64,000 nt of DNA, from positions 62,001 to 126,000 of the forward strand of contig SWLE01000502.1 in assembly GCA_004026145.2 (NCBI GenBank), written 5' to 3'. Both the position numbers and the translations under genes were made by a program. Shown here in pieces: positions 32,141-45,352 of this stretch. How positions within the stretch are numbered: position 1 is the stretch's first letter; the number at the start of each line of letters is the position of its first letter. Source of the stretch: Takifugu bimaculatus (lineage: Eukaryota; Chordata; Actinopteri; Tetraodontiformes; Tetraodontidae). Under the pieces are notes generated by a model. It did not search any database, was not told the origin of the DNA, and saw only the letters and a list, made by a program, of their open reading frames with translations.

Positions 32141-35100
32141 ATGAGCGAATGTGTGATGGAAGAGGAAGAGAGAGCAGAGTCCACAGTGTCCAGCTGTGTG
32201 TCCATGAAGAGTGACATGTCCAAAGGCGACCCTTTAAACTTTGGTATTGGACCTCAAGGCTCACCTTTAAAGTAAGGTTTTCTGAACCACATAACTCTGC
32301 CTTAGAACATTTCACAACCAGACAAAACATCATTTTGTGGGTATTAGCCTCCACTATCGTGAAAAATGAAATTCATCAGCTCCTTAAAATGAAACGGTGC
32401 ACAGTCCTTTCACCATGTTGGCCTGTGGAAAACCAGTGTTGTGGGCCCGATGGACCAGCGTCCCCGTCGTTGCCGGACCACCGTTGGCCACCAGTTGGGT
32501 TTTGGGATCAAAGTGGGGGCGTTTCCTGTATCCGGTTCTCCTCACGGATCCATGACTACAACATGTTGCTGCAAGTGCAGAGACGTTTGCTCTGGAAAGA
32601 ACTTTAGAGCACATTCAGTGCTGCAGGATGAGGGGCTGGAAAAGGTGCCAGTTCTTTTCTCACTGCAGGGAACAGTTAAAAAAAGCAGCTTAAACTCTGA
32701 AAACATGAAAATGATACAGAGACATCATTGATTTATTGATTCAGTTGTTATCCAGAATGGATTAGAAATGTTCCTGTTTGATAAAAATGCAGTGAATTGG
32801 GATTATTTAACTACAACCTCTCCAGATTATTTACCTTCATCACAGTCTCATCACTATTTCTGATGTTTCCTCAGGATGGACGAGGACAGAGCAGAGTCCA
32901 CAGTGCCCAGCTGTGTGTCCCTGAAGAGTGACATGTCCAAAGGTTATATAATAACCTTCAGAAGTTCAGAGGAAATGTAAGAAAACTAAAGCGTGATGAT
33001 GTGTTTGTGTGCCAGCTGTTAGTCACATTAACAGCAGCAGGTTGTGAGTTTATTATTGGAGATGTTTAACACTTAAACCTCAGACAGTCATAGAGTTACA
33101 GACTTAATGTGAATATTGTTGATTAGAAACAAGAATCATGTTTAAACTGAAAGATGAATTCAGACATAAATGCTGGAACAATATTGAGTCTTGATCAGGT
33201 TCTTTCATCCTATAAATCAAAGGACTAATATAGATGTGTTTCATAGTGAGAGGAGGGAGCACATCCTATCAAACTGGGACCAGTCAGCTCCACCAGGAGA
33301 GTCCTCTTGTTCACAATCTGGAAGCAGATCTGGAGATGCTGAAATGAAGCCCAAACAAAGTAAAACTGTTCAATATGAGATTTAACTTGTGATGTCATGA
33401 ATTTGGAGTTGTGTTGATGATTTATTACAGATGGAAATCATTGGTTTACTTATGTTCAGGAAGTGATCTGCAGGAGGTGATAGAAGGTCATAAGATGAGT
33501 CTGAAGAGAAGATGTGAACATGTGACTGAAGGAACTAATGAAGCAGGAAGTGGAACCCTGCTGAACAAGATCTACACTGAGCTCTACATCACTGAGGGAC
33601 AAAGTGAGGAGGTGGACACACAACATGAGGTGAGACAGCTTGAGATAACCTCCAAGAAGAACATCCAGGACACTCCAATCAAGTGCCAGGACATCTTCAA
33701 AGTCTTATCTGAGCAACAGAGACACATCAGAGTGGTTCTGACCAACGGTGTCGCCGGCGTTGGAAAAACCTTCTCAGTGCAGAAGTTCAGTCTGGACTGG
33801 GCAGAAGGTTTGGAGAACCAAGACATCAGTCTGGTGCTTCCGCTCTCATGCAGGGAGCTGAACTTGATCAGAGATGAGCAGCACAGTCTTCTCTCACTGC
33901 TTCATGTTTTCCATCCAACATTACAGAAGATCAGAGCAGAAGATCTGACTGTCTGGAAACTTCTGTTCATCTTTGATGGCCTGGATGAAAGCAGATTTTC
34001 ACTGGGTTTCAAGAAGCATCAGGTCATCTTTGATGTCACACAAGTATCGTCCGTTGGCGTGCTCCTGGTGAACCTCATCCAGGGGAACCTGCTTCCCTCA
34101 GCTCTCATCTGGATCACCTCCAGACCTGCAGCAGCCCATCAGATTCCTCCCTCGTGTGTTGACAGGATCACAGAAGTACGAGGCTTCACTGACTCCCAGA
34201 AGGAGGAGTACTTCAGAAGGAGGTTCAGTGATGAAGATCTGTCCAAGAGAATCATCTCACACATCAAGGCCTCCAGGAGCCTCCACATCATGTGTCTGAT
34301 CCCAGTTTTCTGCTGGATCACTGCTATAGTTCTGGAGGACATGATGACCAGAGACCAGAGAGGAGAGCTGCCCAAAACCCTGACTGACCTCTACTCACAC
34401 TTCCTGAGGGTTCAGATGAAGAGGAAGAAGCAGAAGTATGGAGGAAAGCAGAGACCAGAGGAACTGACTGAGGCTGATAAAGAACTCCTTCTGAAGTTGG
34501 GTCGGCTGGCGTTTGAACATCTGGAGAAAGGAAACATCATGTTCTACTCAGAAGACCTGGAGCGATGTGGACTGGACGTCTCCGAGGTGTCGGTGTACTC
34601 AGGAGTTTGTACAGAGATCTTCAAGAGAGAGAGTGTGATCTTCCAGAAATCAGTCTACTGCTTTGTTCATCTGAGCGTTCAGGAGTTTCTGGCTGCCGTC
34701 TACATGTTCCACCGTTACACCAGGAAAGACACAGTGGTTATAAGTCAGTTCCTAGAATATTCTGAACCAGTCACATCTCTTGATGACTTCCTCAGGAGAG
34801 CACTAATGAAATCTCTCAAAAGTGAAAATGGCCACCTGGACTTGTTTGTTCGCTTCCTTCATGGTCTCTCTCTGGAGTCCAATCAGAGGATCTTGGGTGG
34901 ACTGTTGGATCAGAGGAACAGCCACCCAGAAACCATCCAGAAGGTCCTCAACAACCTGAAGGAGGTGAACAGTTATGGAATCTCCCCAGACACAAGCATC
35001 AACATCTTCCACTGTCTGATGGAGATGAAGGATCAGTCAGTCCATCAGGAGATCCAAGAGTTCCTGAAGTCAGGGGAGATATCAGAGAGGGAACTGTCAG

Positions 35101-38100
35101 AGATCCACTGTTCAGCTCTGGCCTACCTGCTGCAGATGTCAGAGGAGGTTCTGGATGAGCTGGACCTGCGGTTGTACAACACCTCAGATGAGGGACGACG
35201 TCGCCTGATTCCAGCTGTGAGGAACTGCAGGAAGGTCGTGTAAGTAAAGATTTTTGGGGCCGGACATCGGCGTTTAAATCAAGCGAGTGGATCATGTCAG
35301 GTAGCAATACCCCCTCCAGTGGTCATTCCTTCAATTCTTTATCTCCATTGCAGCATCCATAAATTAAAAACAACAACAATTCATCCAGAAATGTTCAACA
35401 CTGGCTGGATATAAGTTCAAAGGTCAATCCAGACAAACCAACATAAGGCAGGAATAATAGGAGCCACAAGTTAACTGACTATCATGAAATTACTGTCATG
35501 TCATTAAATAACTTTTGTTTGTTTGTATACATCGTATTCTAACGACAGAAAAACACATTTTAACTAATGACACGTGACTATTTTGCTTCATTTGTTCAAC
35601 GTAAAAACAGCGGCCTCGTTGGTTTAAATGGGTGTTTTAGGTCTTTGTGGCGGTTCCGTTTGGAGCCTTTATGTGACCCACAAAGTTGTTTGAGCCTTTC
35701 CACACCCGTTAGGTGGCAACTTCATCACTAGCAACAAAAGGTGCAGTGAAAATGATTTGAAGGGAAACAGGCAGATAGAACAGAAGCTGAGGGCAATCGA
35801 TGCAACCAGAGACTCTGATGTCATCGATCGGATCGCTGAATTAAGACTTGACGCACGATCGTGCAAATTGGATGAAATGCAAAATATCCAAAGAGCCGAT
35901 AGACAGATAAAAAGATGCACGTTTCTTTAAACCATTTGCTACAATCATTTTAAATATTGAGTAATTATGAGCTGTTCTAAAATAAGACAAATGTTGAGAA
36001 TAATTCAGTTGCATTTCAGATCTGATGGTCGTTCAAACTGTTGCTCTACGGTGTTGAATTTAGCTTTTCCAGGAAATGAGCTACATTTGTGTTGAGGTAG
36101 ATTCTCAGATGAGTTGATGAGAAATCCCAAAGTTTGACTCACTGTTTTTGTTTCATACACAACAGACTGTTTGGTAATGTTCTTTCAAAGAGTCATTGGG
36201 AAGTTCTGGCCTCAGCAATGACGTCAAACCCTTCTCATCTACGGGAGCTGAGCTTAATCTGGAACCAAAGCCTGACAGATGCCGACGTAAAGTTACTGTC
36301 TTCTGCAATGATGCATCCAAACTGCAGACTGGAGACGCTCAGGTCAGGAGGCCTCTGTTGGCCTTTTCTAAGTTTCTTTACATTTTCTGCTTTTCTCTTC
36401 ATTTTCAGATTTAGAAATGTGTTTTTATTTGCCCCATTTATTCCTTTTCCAGACTGTGGGACTGCAGTTTATCAGAGATCAGCTGTGGCTCTCTGGCCTC
36501 GGCGCTGAGGTCCAATCCCTCCCATCTGAGGGTTCTGGACCTGAGTGGGAACCAGCTGGAGGATCCAGCAGTGAAGCAGCTCTGTGGTTTTCTCCAGGAT
36601 CCTCTCTGTGAGCTGGAGACTCTCAGGTCAGTCAGAGATGATCCAGTACTTTCCCAGGTGTAACTAGTTAGACAATAAATGTTTCCATGTTTGATCTTTG
36701 TTATAAACGTAGTGTTACAGTTCTCAGAAAAAAGACCACACAGGACAGATTTGCAGTATTAAATTGGTTGTGGAAATCGGTCCCATGTGAGGATGGTCAT
36801 CAATGACTAGAAAGGAAGTATCAGTTGTAGATTTGTCTTGTTTTATTTTAGGCTGGCCACAAAACCGCCCAAACATTCAGACACATCAAAAATGGTTCTT
36901 CCTGTCTTTTAAAGATCAGAAGGAAAACTAGCAACCCCAAAAAGAAAGCTGCTGCAGTGTGCCATGCCTCTTCTCTCCTGAGAAAACCCATCCCAAAAAA
37001 GAGAAAAGCCCAAGTGTGAAGTGAGCGCCCTGTTAAACCTTGGTACCGAAAGCCTGCAGTCATTCTCATCTGAGGTGGCTTCATTCCAGCCAGAAGCCCA
37101 AACCTGCCTCCCTCTTAAAGGGGCAGCAGGTCAGTCCAACCACAGAAACCTTCATGAAGATCTGAAGCTTTCAGCATCCACAATTGTTGCACCTCACTTC
37201 CATTGGAGTCCAAATCAGAAGTCAACAAGTTGATTCTGCACCGATTCTACACAATGCAACCATTTTAAAAAGGTTTCCATCCATAAGTTTTCACACATTT
37301 TTAGATAAATCTGTTTGTTCATCGCCTCCTTCTGTTGTAATGGTCATTAAAGAAAATGACCTTATTGGAGTTTTTCTCCTCACAAATATGACTTTCTATG
37401 AATGATGCAATAAATGCAGCTGCAATCTAAGACAATATGGAAGTATGTGAATATAATAGTAGTGGAAGTAGCTCATAAAATAATACATTTGCTCTTCTCA
37501 TCGAATCTCTCTATGTTATTAAAGAAAAACCTGCTCTTAGTCAACAACATCTAAGACATCAACCAAAAATCCTAATTTTCTACAATCTAATATAAAACAG
37601 TAGAGAAGACTCTTTCTGCAGAGACACTGGTGGCAGGAATGCAGAAGTATCACCTGCTCAACTTGGAAGGTGGAGCAGAAACCACCAGCTGAGAAGGTCC
37701 TTAGCGAGAGGAAGTGGTGGAGAACCATGAAACTTGCTAAGCTCCACCTCAGCTCCAGAGACGGGCTGAGCTGGAGCTGTGGCACCAGGTATCGCCCAGA
37801 AGAGCCTCCAACAAACAAGCTCTTCTCTTGGGAGGAGAGGGCTTTGAATCTCAGCTCAGTGTGCTTGTCTCTAGTAGGTGGCAGCTGCACCTTTTCCTGA
37901 GCTCCTTGTTGATGCCCTGAGGGGAATTGATGCTCCTGCAATGTTTTCTGGCAGCATTGAGCTTGCAGTGGGGCAATCAAACACACTGTGGGGGGGCTCT
38001 CTTTCCTTCTCTCATCTGGAGAACAAGTGACACCAGCTGCCAATCATTGTTGGAGAAATGTGCAGTCAGGGGAACTCTGCGTCCAGACTATAGCCACCCT

Positions 38101-39756
38101 TCCAGCATCCAGCAGTGTCTAAAACCTTTGATTTGGTTTCACCAGAGAGTGTAGGGATTGCAGGGTCGCTGCAGCATCGCCCACAAGCTATCAGGAGTGG
38201 GTCGCTTTGTCCCAACTCCTGACAAGAGTTGAGTGCTATTGAGAAATGTGGTCTCACAAACTTGGAAGGTATTTTGACCCACACACACTTTACATACGCT
38301 GGAGATCTTGTCCAACCGCCCTGAAAGAACCCAAAATAGGAACATACGGCAGATAAGCCGGTGCAGGACCAGAGGTTTGTTGCTTGTAAGCTGTGTTTTG
38401 CTCTGGTACATGTTGATTTTTATTTGTCTTCTCTCAAAATAATTGTTATTTTAGCCTAAGTGGCTGCAGGTTATCCGAGACCAGCTGTGATTCTGTGGCC
38501 TCAGCTCTGAAGTCCAACCACTCCCATCTGAGGGTTCTGGACCTGAGCGCCAACACGTTGCAGGATTCAGGAGTGAAGCGGCTCTGTTCTGGACTGGAGA
38601 GTCCAAACTGTAAACTGGAGAGGCTCAGGTCAGTCTTCATTTTTCTACCTATATACCAGCTGCTAAGATGGTGAAGTGAGGCTGTTCTCAACACTGCTGT
38701 GATGCACCACATTAAAAACATTCCTTGGAATATCGTGAATTCAGGTCTGACCCAACTAAGAACTAACGTAGGTTTAGTACTGACGCAGATAACATGCAGA
38801 CCTGCTCCGTATAACCTCATCCTGCATTTTTCAGATTAAACTACTGCAGTTTATCAGAGATCAGCTGTGGCTCTCTGGCCTCGGCGCTGAGGTCCAATCC
38901 CTCCCATCTCAGAGAACTGGACCTGAGTCAGAACCAGCTGCAGGATTCAGGAGTGAAGCTGCTCTGTGGTTTTCTCCAGGATCCAAACTGCCGACTGGAA
39001 ACTCTGAGGTAAACACCATTCTCAAAAATGTCCATTATTCCATCCGAGGGTCCTCACACTTTCTGAGTGTGTGTGTTGTGCCCAGTTCCTTCAGGAGGGG
39101 GGGCCACACGGGGACCACTTATTCATGATAAACTGATTTAAGGACAATGAAAAAGCCGACAGATGGTAACCAAAATTAGACAAAAGTACGTGAGGGTGCC
39201 TGGTAGACACCACCCAACGAGGAGGGAGATGGTGGGGGAGACAGGAAGTCATCTAAGACAGGTTGTGCCTTTAAAGATGAGCCACAGGTGAGATGGATCT
39301 CCATGATGAGATGGGAGGGAAGAGTGAGGGCCAGAACAATATATATTCTCCTCTGGAACAGTGCAAACCTGAGAGGTTGGAATTGTGGTAATTACATATT
39401 ACTACCATTTTTTAACCTGGAACTAAATTAAATATTTACAGATCATGCCTTTGATTAACCTTTCAGATTAATACTGGTTTCACTTATAACCTTATAAAAG
39501 TTTCCCTTCTTTATTTAGATTAAGGTGGTGCAGCTTATCAGAGATCAGCTGTGGCTCTCTGGCCTCGGCGCTGAGGTCCAATCCCTCCCATCTCAGAGAA
39601 CTGGACCTCAGGTTCAACCAGCTGCAGCGTTCAGGAGTGAAGCTGCTGTCTGATCGCCTAGAGAATCCACACTATGGGCTGGAGACATTGAGTCATGGCT
39701 GGTTGAAGCCAGTCAACTCCCGCTCATCTGCTGCATCACTCACTGACCACTGGTGA
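32141..39756 (+). CDS. NLR gene B: FISNA-NACHT-LRR receptor
   Basis: Exons 32,141-32,271, 32,875-32,976, 33,247-33,359, 33,460-35,239, 36,166-36,342, 36,453-36,626, 38,455-38,628, 38,835-39,008 and 39,519-39,756 join in frame to 1,020 aa plus TGA. Residues 1-115 are the short acidic N-terminal exons of fish NLR-C proteins (RAESTVSSCVSMKSDMSK, repeated in exon 2). FISNA spans about 150-205, Walker A about 212-219 (GVAGVGKT), Walker B FIFDGLDESR, sensor 1 IWITSRP. Five LRR exons follow; no B30.2. It is a likely cytosolic immune sensor. The ISRE-like promoter at 30,551 suggests interferon control. A one-base deletion in the last exon removes the stop used by A and C and adds 19 residues. All splice sites are GT-AG. 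Sequence identity with gene C is very high. Confidence 0.88.
32409..32614 (-). other. Unrecognised open frame, also at 52,562-52,767
   Basis: Both strands are open over about 200 bp and are preserved in both copies. The minus frame reads like part of a real protein (GYRKRPHFDPKTQLVANGG) but I do not recognise it. It lies in the first intron of gene B. It may be a captured exon or simply duplicated intron. Confidence 0.25.
35669..35930 (+). other. Unrecognised charged open frame in the intron after NACHT
   Basis: A short frame with charged, helix-like content (RAIDATRDSDVIDRIAELRL) is present here without a start codon and at 55,884-56,117 with an ATG (77 codons). It has no splice context in the NLR frame. 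A transposon-derived or retroposed fragment is possible. Confidence 0.25.
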
Positions 39757-40647
39757 AGAGCATCTGTGGAAACATCTGCCGTCTACTCCCTCCATAGATG
39801 AAGAATTCAGTTTTTAAAAAGCGCTGGTGGACTTTCAGGAGATCAGTCGATGGTCGACAAAGCAGAAGCAGCTTCGCCTTGAAGTTAAATTAGTTCCTGG
39901 TATCACACAATGCATCTTTATAAAGTTCTAAATGGCTCCTCGGCCACTCTTAGAAGCATGGAAACATTCTCTTAATTGTCTCTTCAAATGTCTGTATTAT
40001 ACGTTACTGTTTTACATCATGCCTTCAGAATCTTCAGGGTTTAGTATTTACTGTCTCTGTGACATGGAGCATTGGAATATTTCAGCTGCAGCCAGCAAAA
40101 ACCCATCAGAATGACGCTATCGGTGGGAACCGCAGCTCATTTGACTTTAGTCAGTCTGTTCAATGTTATAGGATTTATTGCAATCTAATAAAAACTATGA
40201 ATAAATGTGGGAAATAGGAAATAAAAAGAAGCAAAATGACCAAATAAATCTCCCATGAATACTGTAAATTTAAAGATGTCAAGAATGGAATATCAGCTTA
40301 AATTTAATCAAACATGAAGTGAAAAGGCCTCCTTTAAGTTTACTGCAAAAATAAACACAAAATCAAGAGCGACACGCGCCAAAAACGTCTCATTCTCTCT
40401 TCTGTCTCCACTCATTCTTTTATATTCTCTTAAGATAATGGGGACGGGGTCGTGTGATAACAAAACAACCTAATTGGGGACTATATTTTTGTTGCAGGAA
40501 CTTTGGCTCTTCAGAAGTTTCTATGTTGGCTTCCACAGATTGTGCATCCACTAGAAACTCAGTGTTTTTGAGGAACTACCAGGAGCGGCTGGAGTGGAGG
40601 CCAATGACGCTATAGCTACATATAGCTACATATAGATCACCGTTATC

Positions 40648-41457
40648 CTCAACCCAAAAGACCACCAGTTGGCGCAGCAATACTAAAGATAGGAGGTTGT
40701 GGGGTTCCCCAAGGGTCAATCTTAGGTCCAACCCTTTTTAATCTTTCCATGCTTCCTCTTGGGGACGTCATCAGGAGCCGCGGCATCAGCTTCCACAGCT
40801 ATGCTGACGATACGCAGCTGTACATCGCCGTGGCTCCTGGTGACGCAGGGCCAGTTGATGCCCTTTTTAACTGTATTCTAGATATCCAGTCATGGATGGC
40901 AGAAAACTTCCTACAGCTCAACCAGGACCAAACAGAGGTCTTAGTCATTGGTCCTGAAGGTCAGAGAGAGAAACTTGTACCAAAATTAAAGGATTTTAAA
41001 CCATCTCAATGTGTAAGAAATCTGGGTGTGATCTTTGACTCTGAGCTTAGTTTCATCCCACACATCAAAAACATAACAAAGGTGGGTTTTTACCACCTGA
41101 AGAATATAGCCAGAGTCCGCCCGTTTCTCTCTCAGGCCAGCACGGAGGTGCTGATGCACGCTTTTATCTCTTGTTGTCTAGATTATTGTAATGCCCTGCT
41201 CTCTGGTCTTCCCAAAAAGAGCATCTCTAACCTATAATTATTACAAAACTCAGCTGCACGGGTGCTGACGAGGACCAGAGGGCGGGAGCACATCACACCG
41301 GTTTTAGAATCGCTGCATTGGCTCCCCGTGCGTTTCAGGATCGATTTTGAGGTTCTTTTATTCGTTTTTAAATGTCTTAATGGTCTCGGCCCGACTTATT
41401 TATCTGACCTGCTTTTATTCTATCAACCCTCGCGGACTCTGAGGTCCTCCGGCTTCA
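40648..41457 (+). mobile_element. L2-clade LINE, 3' RT fragment (copy 2)
   Basis: Better preserved than copy 1: the RT frame runs unbroken for 162 codons from MLPLGDVIRSRG through YADDTQLY, and a second frame carries the LHWLPVRFRIDFEVLL block. A TAA separates them near 41,236. Confidence 0.85.
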
Positions 41458-42382
41458 GTTTTCAAACTGGAGGTACTGGTCGGTATGTGTAGGTTTTCTG
41501 TAGACTTCGATGGTGAGATTTCTGTACTCAGTGATCTTGACTGCGCAGTCCAGAAAGGCCAGACTGTACCTTCAGTTTGACTCTCACCACCCACTGGAAC
41601 ACAAGTTGGGAGTGATCAGAACTCTCCAACACCGGGCCAGAGAAATACCCACCACATCCCAAGGCAGAAAGAAGGAACAGGAACACATTAAGACAGCTCT
41701 CTAACATGTGGCTACCCAGACTGGGCCTTCACCAAAACCTCAAGAAAGCCAGACCTCAGCAAAGGAGAGGAGGAGAGAAACAAACGCCGCAGCGTTTCCA
41801 TCCCCTACCTGTCTGGAGTCTCAGAGAAGTTTAGGAGGATCCTCCAGAAACACGACATACCGGTTCATTTCAAACCCAGCAACACTCTCAGACAGAGGTT
41901 AGTACACCCAAAGGACAAGACACCCAGACCCAAACAAAGTAATGTTGTCTATGCTGTACAGTGCCAGGAGGAACGTGAGGAACATTGGGGAAACCAAACA
42001 ACCTCTCCACAGAAGAATGGCACAACACAGACGCGCCACCTCTTCGGGTCAGGATTCAGCAGTCCACTTACACTTAAAGGAGAGTGGGCACTCCTTCGAG
42101 GACAGCCAAGTAAGGATACTGGCCAGAGAAGACCGCTGGTTTGAGAGGGGGGTCAAGGAAGCTATCCATGTCAAATTGGAGAAACCATCCTTAAACAGAG
42201 GTGGTGGCCTGAGGCACTTCCTGTCACCCACATACAATCCAGTCCTCCACTCCTTCCAACAGCAAAACAAACATTCACACCATTCCAGGAGACCCAGTGA
42301 CTCATCACCATGTGACCCAGCAGACAAAGGGGAGACACCTCAACAGAAACTAGGTGAACGACCCGACCAACGACCCTGCTAA
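41458..42382 (+). mobile_element. Penelope-like element with intact GIY-YIG tail (copy 2)
   Basis: The final 146-codon frame (41,942-42,382) covers the GIY-YIG nuclease block and the C-terminal tail without interruption, because the solo LTR seen in copy 1 is absent. The glycine-isoleucine-tyrosine start of the motif is degraded (EERNIGETKQ), and upstream RT pieces are frameshifted, with the same inverted 5' end. Confidence 0.85.
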
Positions 42383-42446
42383 CGACTCTCAGGTGACCAC
42401 CCAGATCATTAGCATGCTAATGGTCCACAGGGGCTGTTGGGGTCCA

Positions 42447-42477
42447 GGTGTCCTCCCACGGGCGGTGGGAGGACACC
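42447..42477. other. 13-bp inverted repeat, copy 2
   Basis: Same arms and loop as at 5,627-5,657. Confidence 0.8.
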
Positions 42478-42494
42478 ACGCACGGGGGCGTTAC

Positions 42495-43242
42495 CTTCTC
42501 CTTATCCGTGCCGATCAGCTTCTTGTCCTCCCTGTTTTTCAGTTTTCCAGGAGCTTCGGCGATGGGCAGAGAGGTGTGGAACACAAACAGCTTCCCAGCA
42601 CAGTCGGCAGCCTGGGGAACCAGGACAAGGTCACGGGGACGCCAGGCTCGAACCCCGACCCCGACCCTAACCCTTTACCTTCAGGGCCTCCAGGCCGGCC
42701 TGGACCACGGGCCCAAAGACCGTCTCCGTCTCCCTGGTCTCTGCAAACATCTCAGGTATCTGATCCAGCAAACTGGGGAGAGAGAGAACGCAGGAGAGTG
42801 TGCACGTGTGTCCACGCCACGGCGCCGGCGCCGCGCTCGGCGACCCACCTCTCGATGACCAGGCGGCTCTCTTTGACGTTCACCAGGAAGCCGTCCAGGA
42901 GCGGGACGAAGGTGTCGGACACGTCCGAGACCACCAGCATCTGCGGCTGCGCCAGGCTCGACTTGACGTTGTAGAAGTGCAGAACCTTGTTGTAGGTGAC
43001 GAAGCCCACCCGGACCGGCGAGTCCGCTTCGGGGTTCTCCCTGAGTCCACAAAGGGGGACACAGACGTGAGCGGTGGGTCCGGCCCCTCCCCCGGGCGCC
43101 ATCGTGCGTCTGCGTACCTGGGCAGGTGGTCCAGGAGGGTCTTGAGCTCCTGGCACACGATGGCGACCATCCCGCTCTTCACAGCGTTGTAGGACACATC
43201 GATGAGGAAGATGAAGGCCGGAGGCTGAGGAAGCTTGTTGTT
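42495..43242 (-). pseudogene. sec24: SEC24 trunk-domain fragment, four exons (copy 2)
   Basis: Exons 43,118-~43,242, 42,849-43,040, 42,679-42,772 and 42,495-42,611 on the minus strand are almost identical to copy 1, with the same intact splice sites and phases. The first intron is 9 bp longer. This copy does lie on the correct side of the C-terminal exons (22.6-25.2 kb) for a minus-strand gene, but no intervening exons were found across 17 kb that is instead filled by NLR gene B. As in copy 1, the N-terminal and zinc-finger exons are missing. Confidence 0.85.
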
Positions 43243-44366
43243 CACCCAGAGGACGGACGGGGCCAGGAGCTGAGTCATGACGCTCCCGGACATCATCTGC
43301 TGGGGGGTGGGGGGCAGCCAGGAACGCTGACTTCTCCTTCGTGCCGTCAGTGGCGGTCGTGTCTGACAGGTCGCGAGCGTCGGCGCGCACGACGGCGCCG
43401 GGGAAAAGAGAGCGCGTGGCCGATTAAACTCCGCTTTTCTGTCACTTCAGCCAAGACAAACAAATTCTATCAGAGTTCGGAACGTCGGAGCTGCGTGACG
43501 TCAGCTCGCTCGCTGCTGCTTCATCACCCAAAGAATCTCTTCTCAACATTATTCTTATTTTTAATCCCCCCCCAGCTTCAATAATCCCCGTTAGGCTGCA
43601 GCCACGCGGCCCACAGCAGCCGCAGCCCACGGGTCACGGGCCTGCCGGATAACACACGCCCACACGTCCATAGGAACAGTCAGGGCACATATGAATGCAA
43701 CGATTTTACATAGGAATTATTATTTATAGGCACAATTTCAGCAACAATAAAGACTGAGGAAATGTTCAAACAACCCTTTACTACAAACTACCTGTCAGCA
43801 CTTTGGGGGAGTCATTAAAAACACTTGATCATGAAGCTAATCACTGGATCTGAGGAAGGTGAATGATTGAATTGTTGTTTCCGATAATAAAACGGCTCTA
43901 ACAGTGCAAGTATCAAAGGTTTGCTACAGTTTGAGGAGAGATTTCCACACAACACTATCGGGATTCACTCAAGATAAGCATCATTAGCTCACAAATGAAT
44001 GAGTATAATTGCTCTCAAATGCACAAAAGCGTGCTGTCAACGTAAACAAACGCGTTTTGTGTTTTTAAATAGTGTCTAAAAGAGATTCAACGCGCTTTTG
44101 TCCTCAGTGAGACGTCTTGATCACCATGAATGTGAACACACATCCAGCAGAGGGCAGTAGAGTACGGCACTGCAGAAAGAGGAGCCCTTTTATTCTCATT
44201 ATTAAATATAAAAAAGAACAATTCATATCAATCGGTGTTGCTATTCATAGTGGTTTATTGACATTATAAAATATTGAGTTGTTTGCTCGAGTATACTTGT
44301 GTTTTCTGATAAGAAGAGCCTGGCTAGTTGTTGTTGTTATTATTATTATTGTTGTTATTATTATTA

Positions 44367-44400
<34 letters not shown>

Positions 44401-44995
44401 CATCCGTTGTCGTTGTATCTACACGGAACCAATCTTAGGTCCTCTGCTCTGACGGTCCCTATTCCTTGTCGGACACGCATTTAACAGCTGTTTAGTCTGT
44501 TTGCGCCGATACTAAAAACACAATTTCGGCAATAAAATAGTTGTTTTAATCTGTTTTCGTGTTTTAATTCGGCTCAGCTGCTGTTGCAGCTGTATTGTTA
44601 TTTTAATTTAGTTCGGGTTTGGTGGAAAACTTTTCTACCTCCAGTTTGCTTGCTCTTTCTTTTCCATCATGTCGTTGCTGTAAACTTTACATCATTATAC
44701 AGCGAATGCTATTATATGATTATTTTAAATAAAATAAATATTAGCTTTGCTATTAAGAAACATTCTTCACAACCATGTTTAGCAACTCGTGTCAGTCTGC
44801 AAAGATTTTACAAAATCTCCACTAAGAAAATGTTTTTTGCACCCCGACATCAACACTGATGATGTGGAGGCAGAAAGATGAAAACAGATTCCATCTATAC
44901 GCCTGGTTTTTAATTACTGTGTAGAAAATGAAAATCCCCCTCTAGTCAGACTGAGGTTTCGCTTAGATGGAAGACACGTAATCTGTCATGATTAC

Positions 44996-45048
<53 letters not shown>

Positions 45049-45352
45049 GAAACATGAAGCATCTGTCCAATCAAACCCAGCAGCCACTCTCAGTCTGCCG
45101 CCACCTTCAGCATTTAAACACATCTGGAATCCCCGGATGACAACGCAGCAATAACGAAACAATGAAACTTTAGTTTGAGATGTTTCTGAATCGGCCGTTT
45201 CCAACCACACGTGTGCATGTGTGTGTAGGGGAGGGGAATGTACACACTGGAGCTCCGCGCCACATCCTGTCCACACACACATCGTATCTGCAGGGCGACA
45301 GAAGACGAACGCAGCTTCGCGAGATCTTCGCACTCAGACGGGTAAAATAAAA
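43243..45352. other. Duplicated spacer, no gene
   Basis: Copy of 6,414-8,598. Contains an interrupted (TTA)n tract at about 44,333-44,400, the CTCF-like motif at 44,144-44,157 and a (GAT)n tract at 44,995-45,047. Confidence 0.6.

Larger units (their letters stand above)
32401..37429. repeat. Segmental duplication, NLR body (matches 52,554-57,617)
   Basis: From 32,401 the sequence aligns continuously with 52,554, covering N-terminal exon 2, NACHT and the first LRR exons, and then runs into the 37,430/57,618 block. The first coding exon of gene B (32,141) lies outside it and is absent from gene C. Confidence 0.92.
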
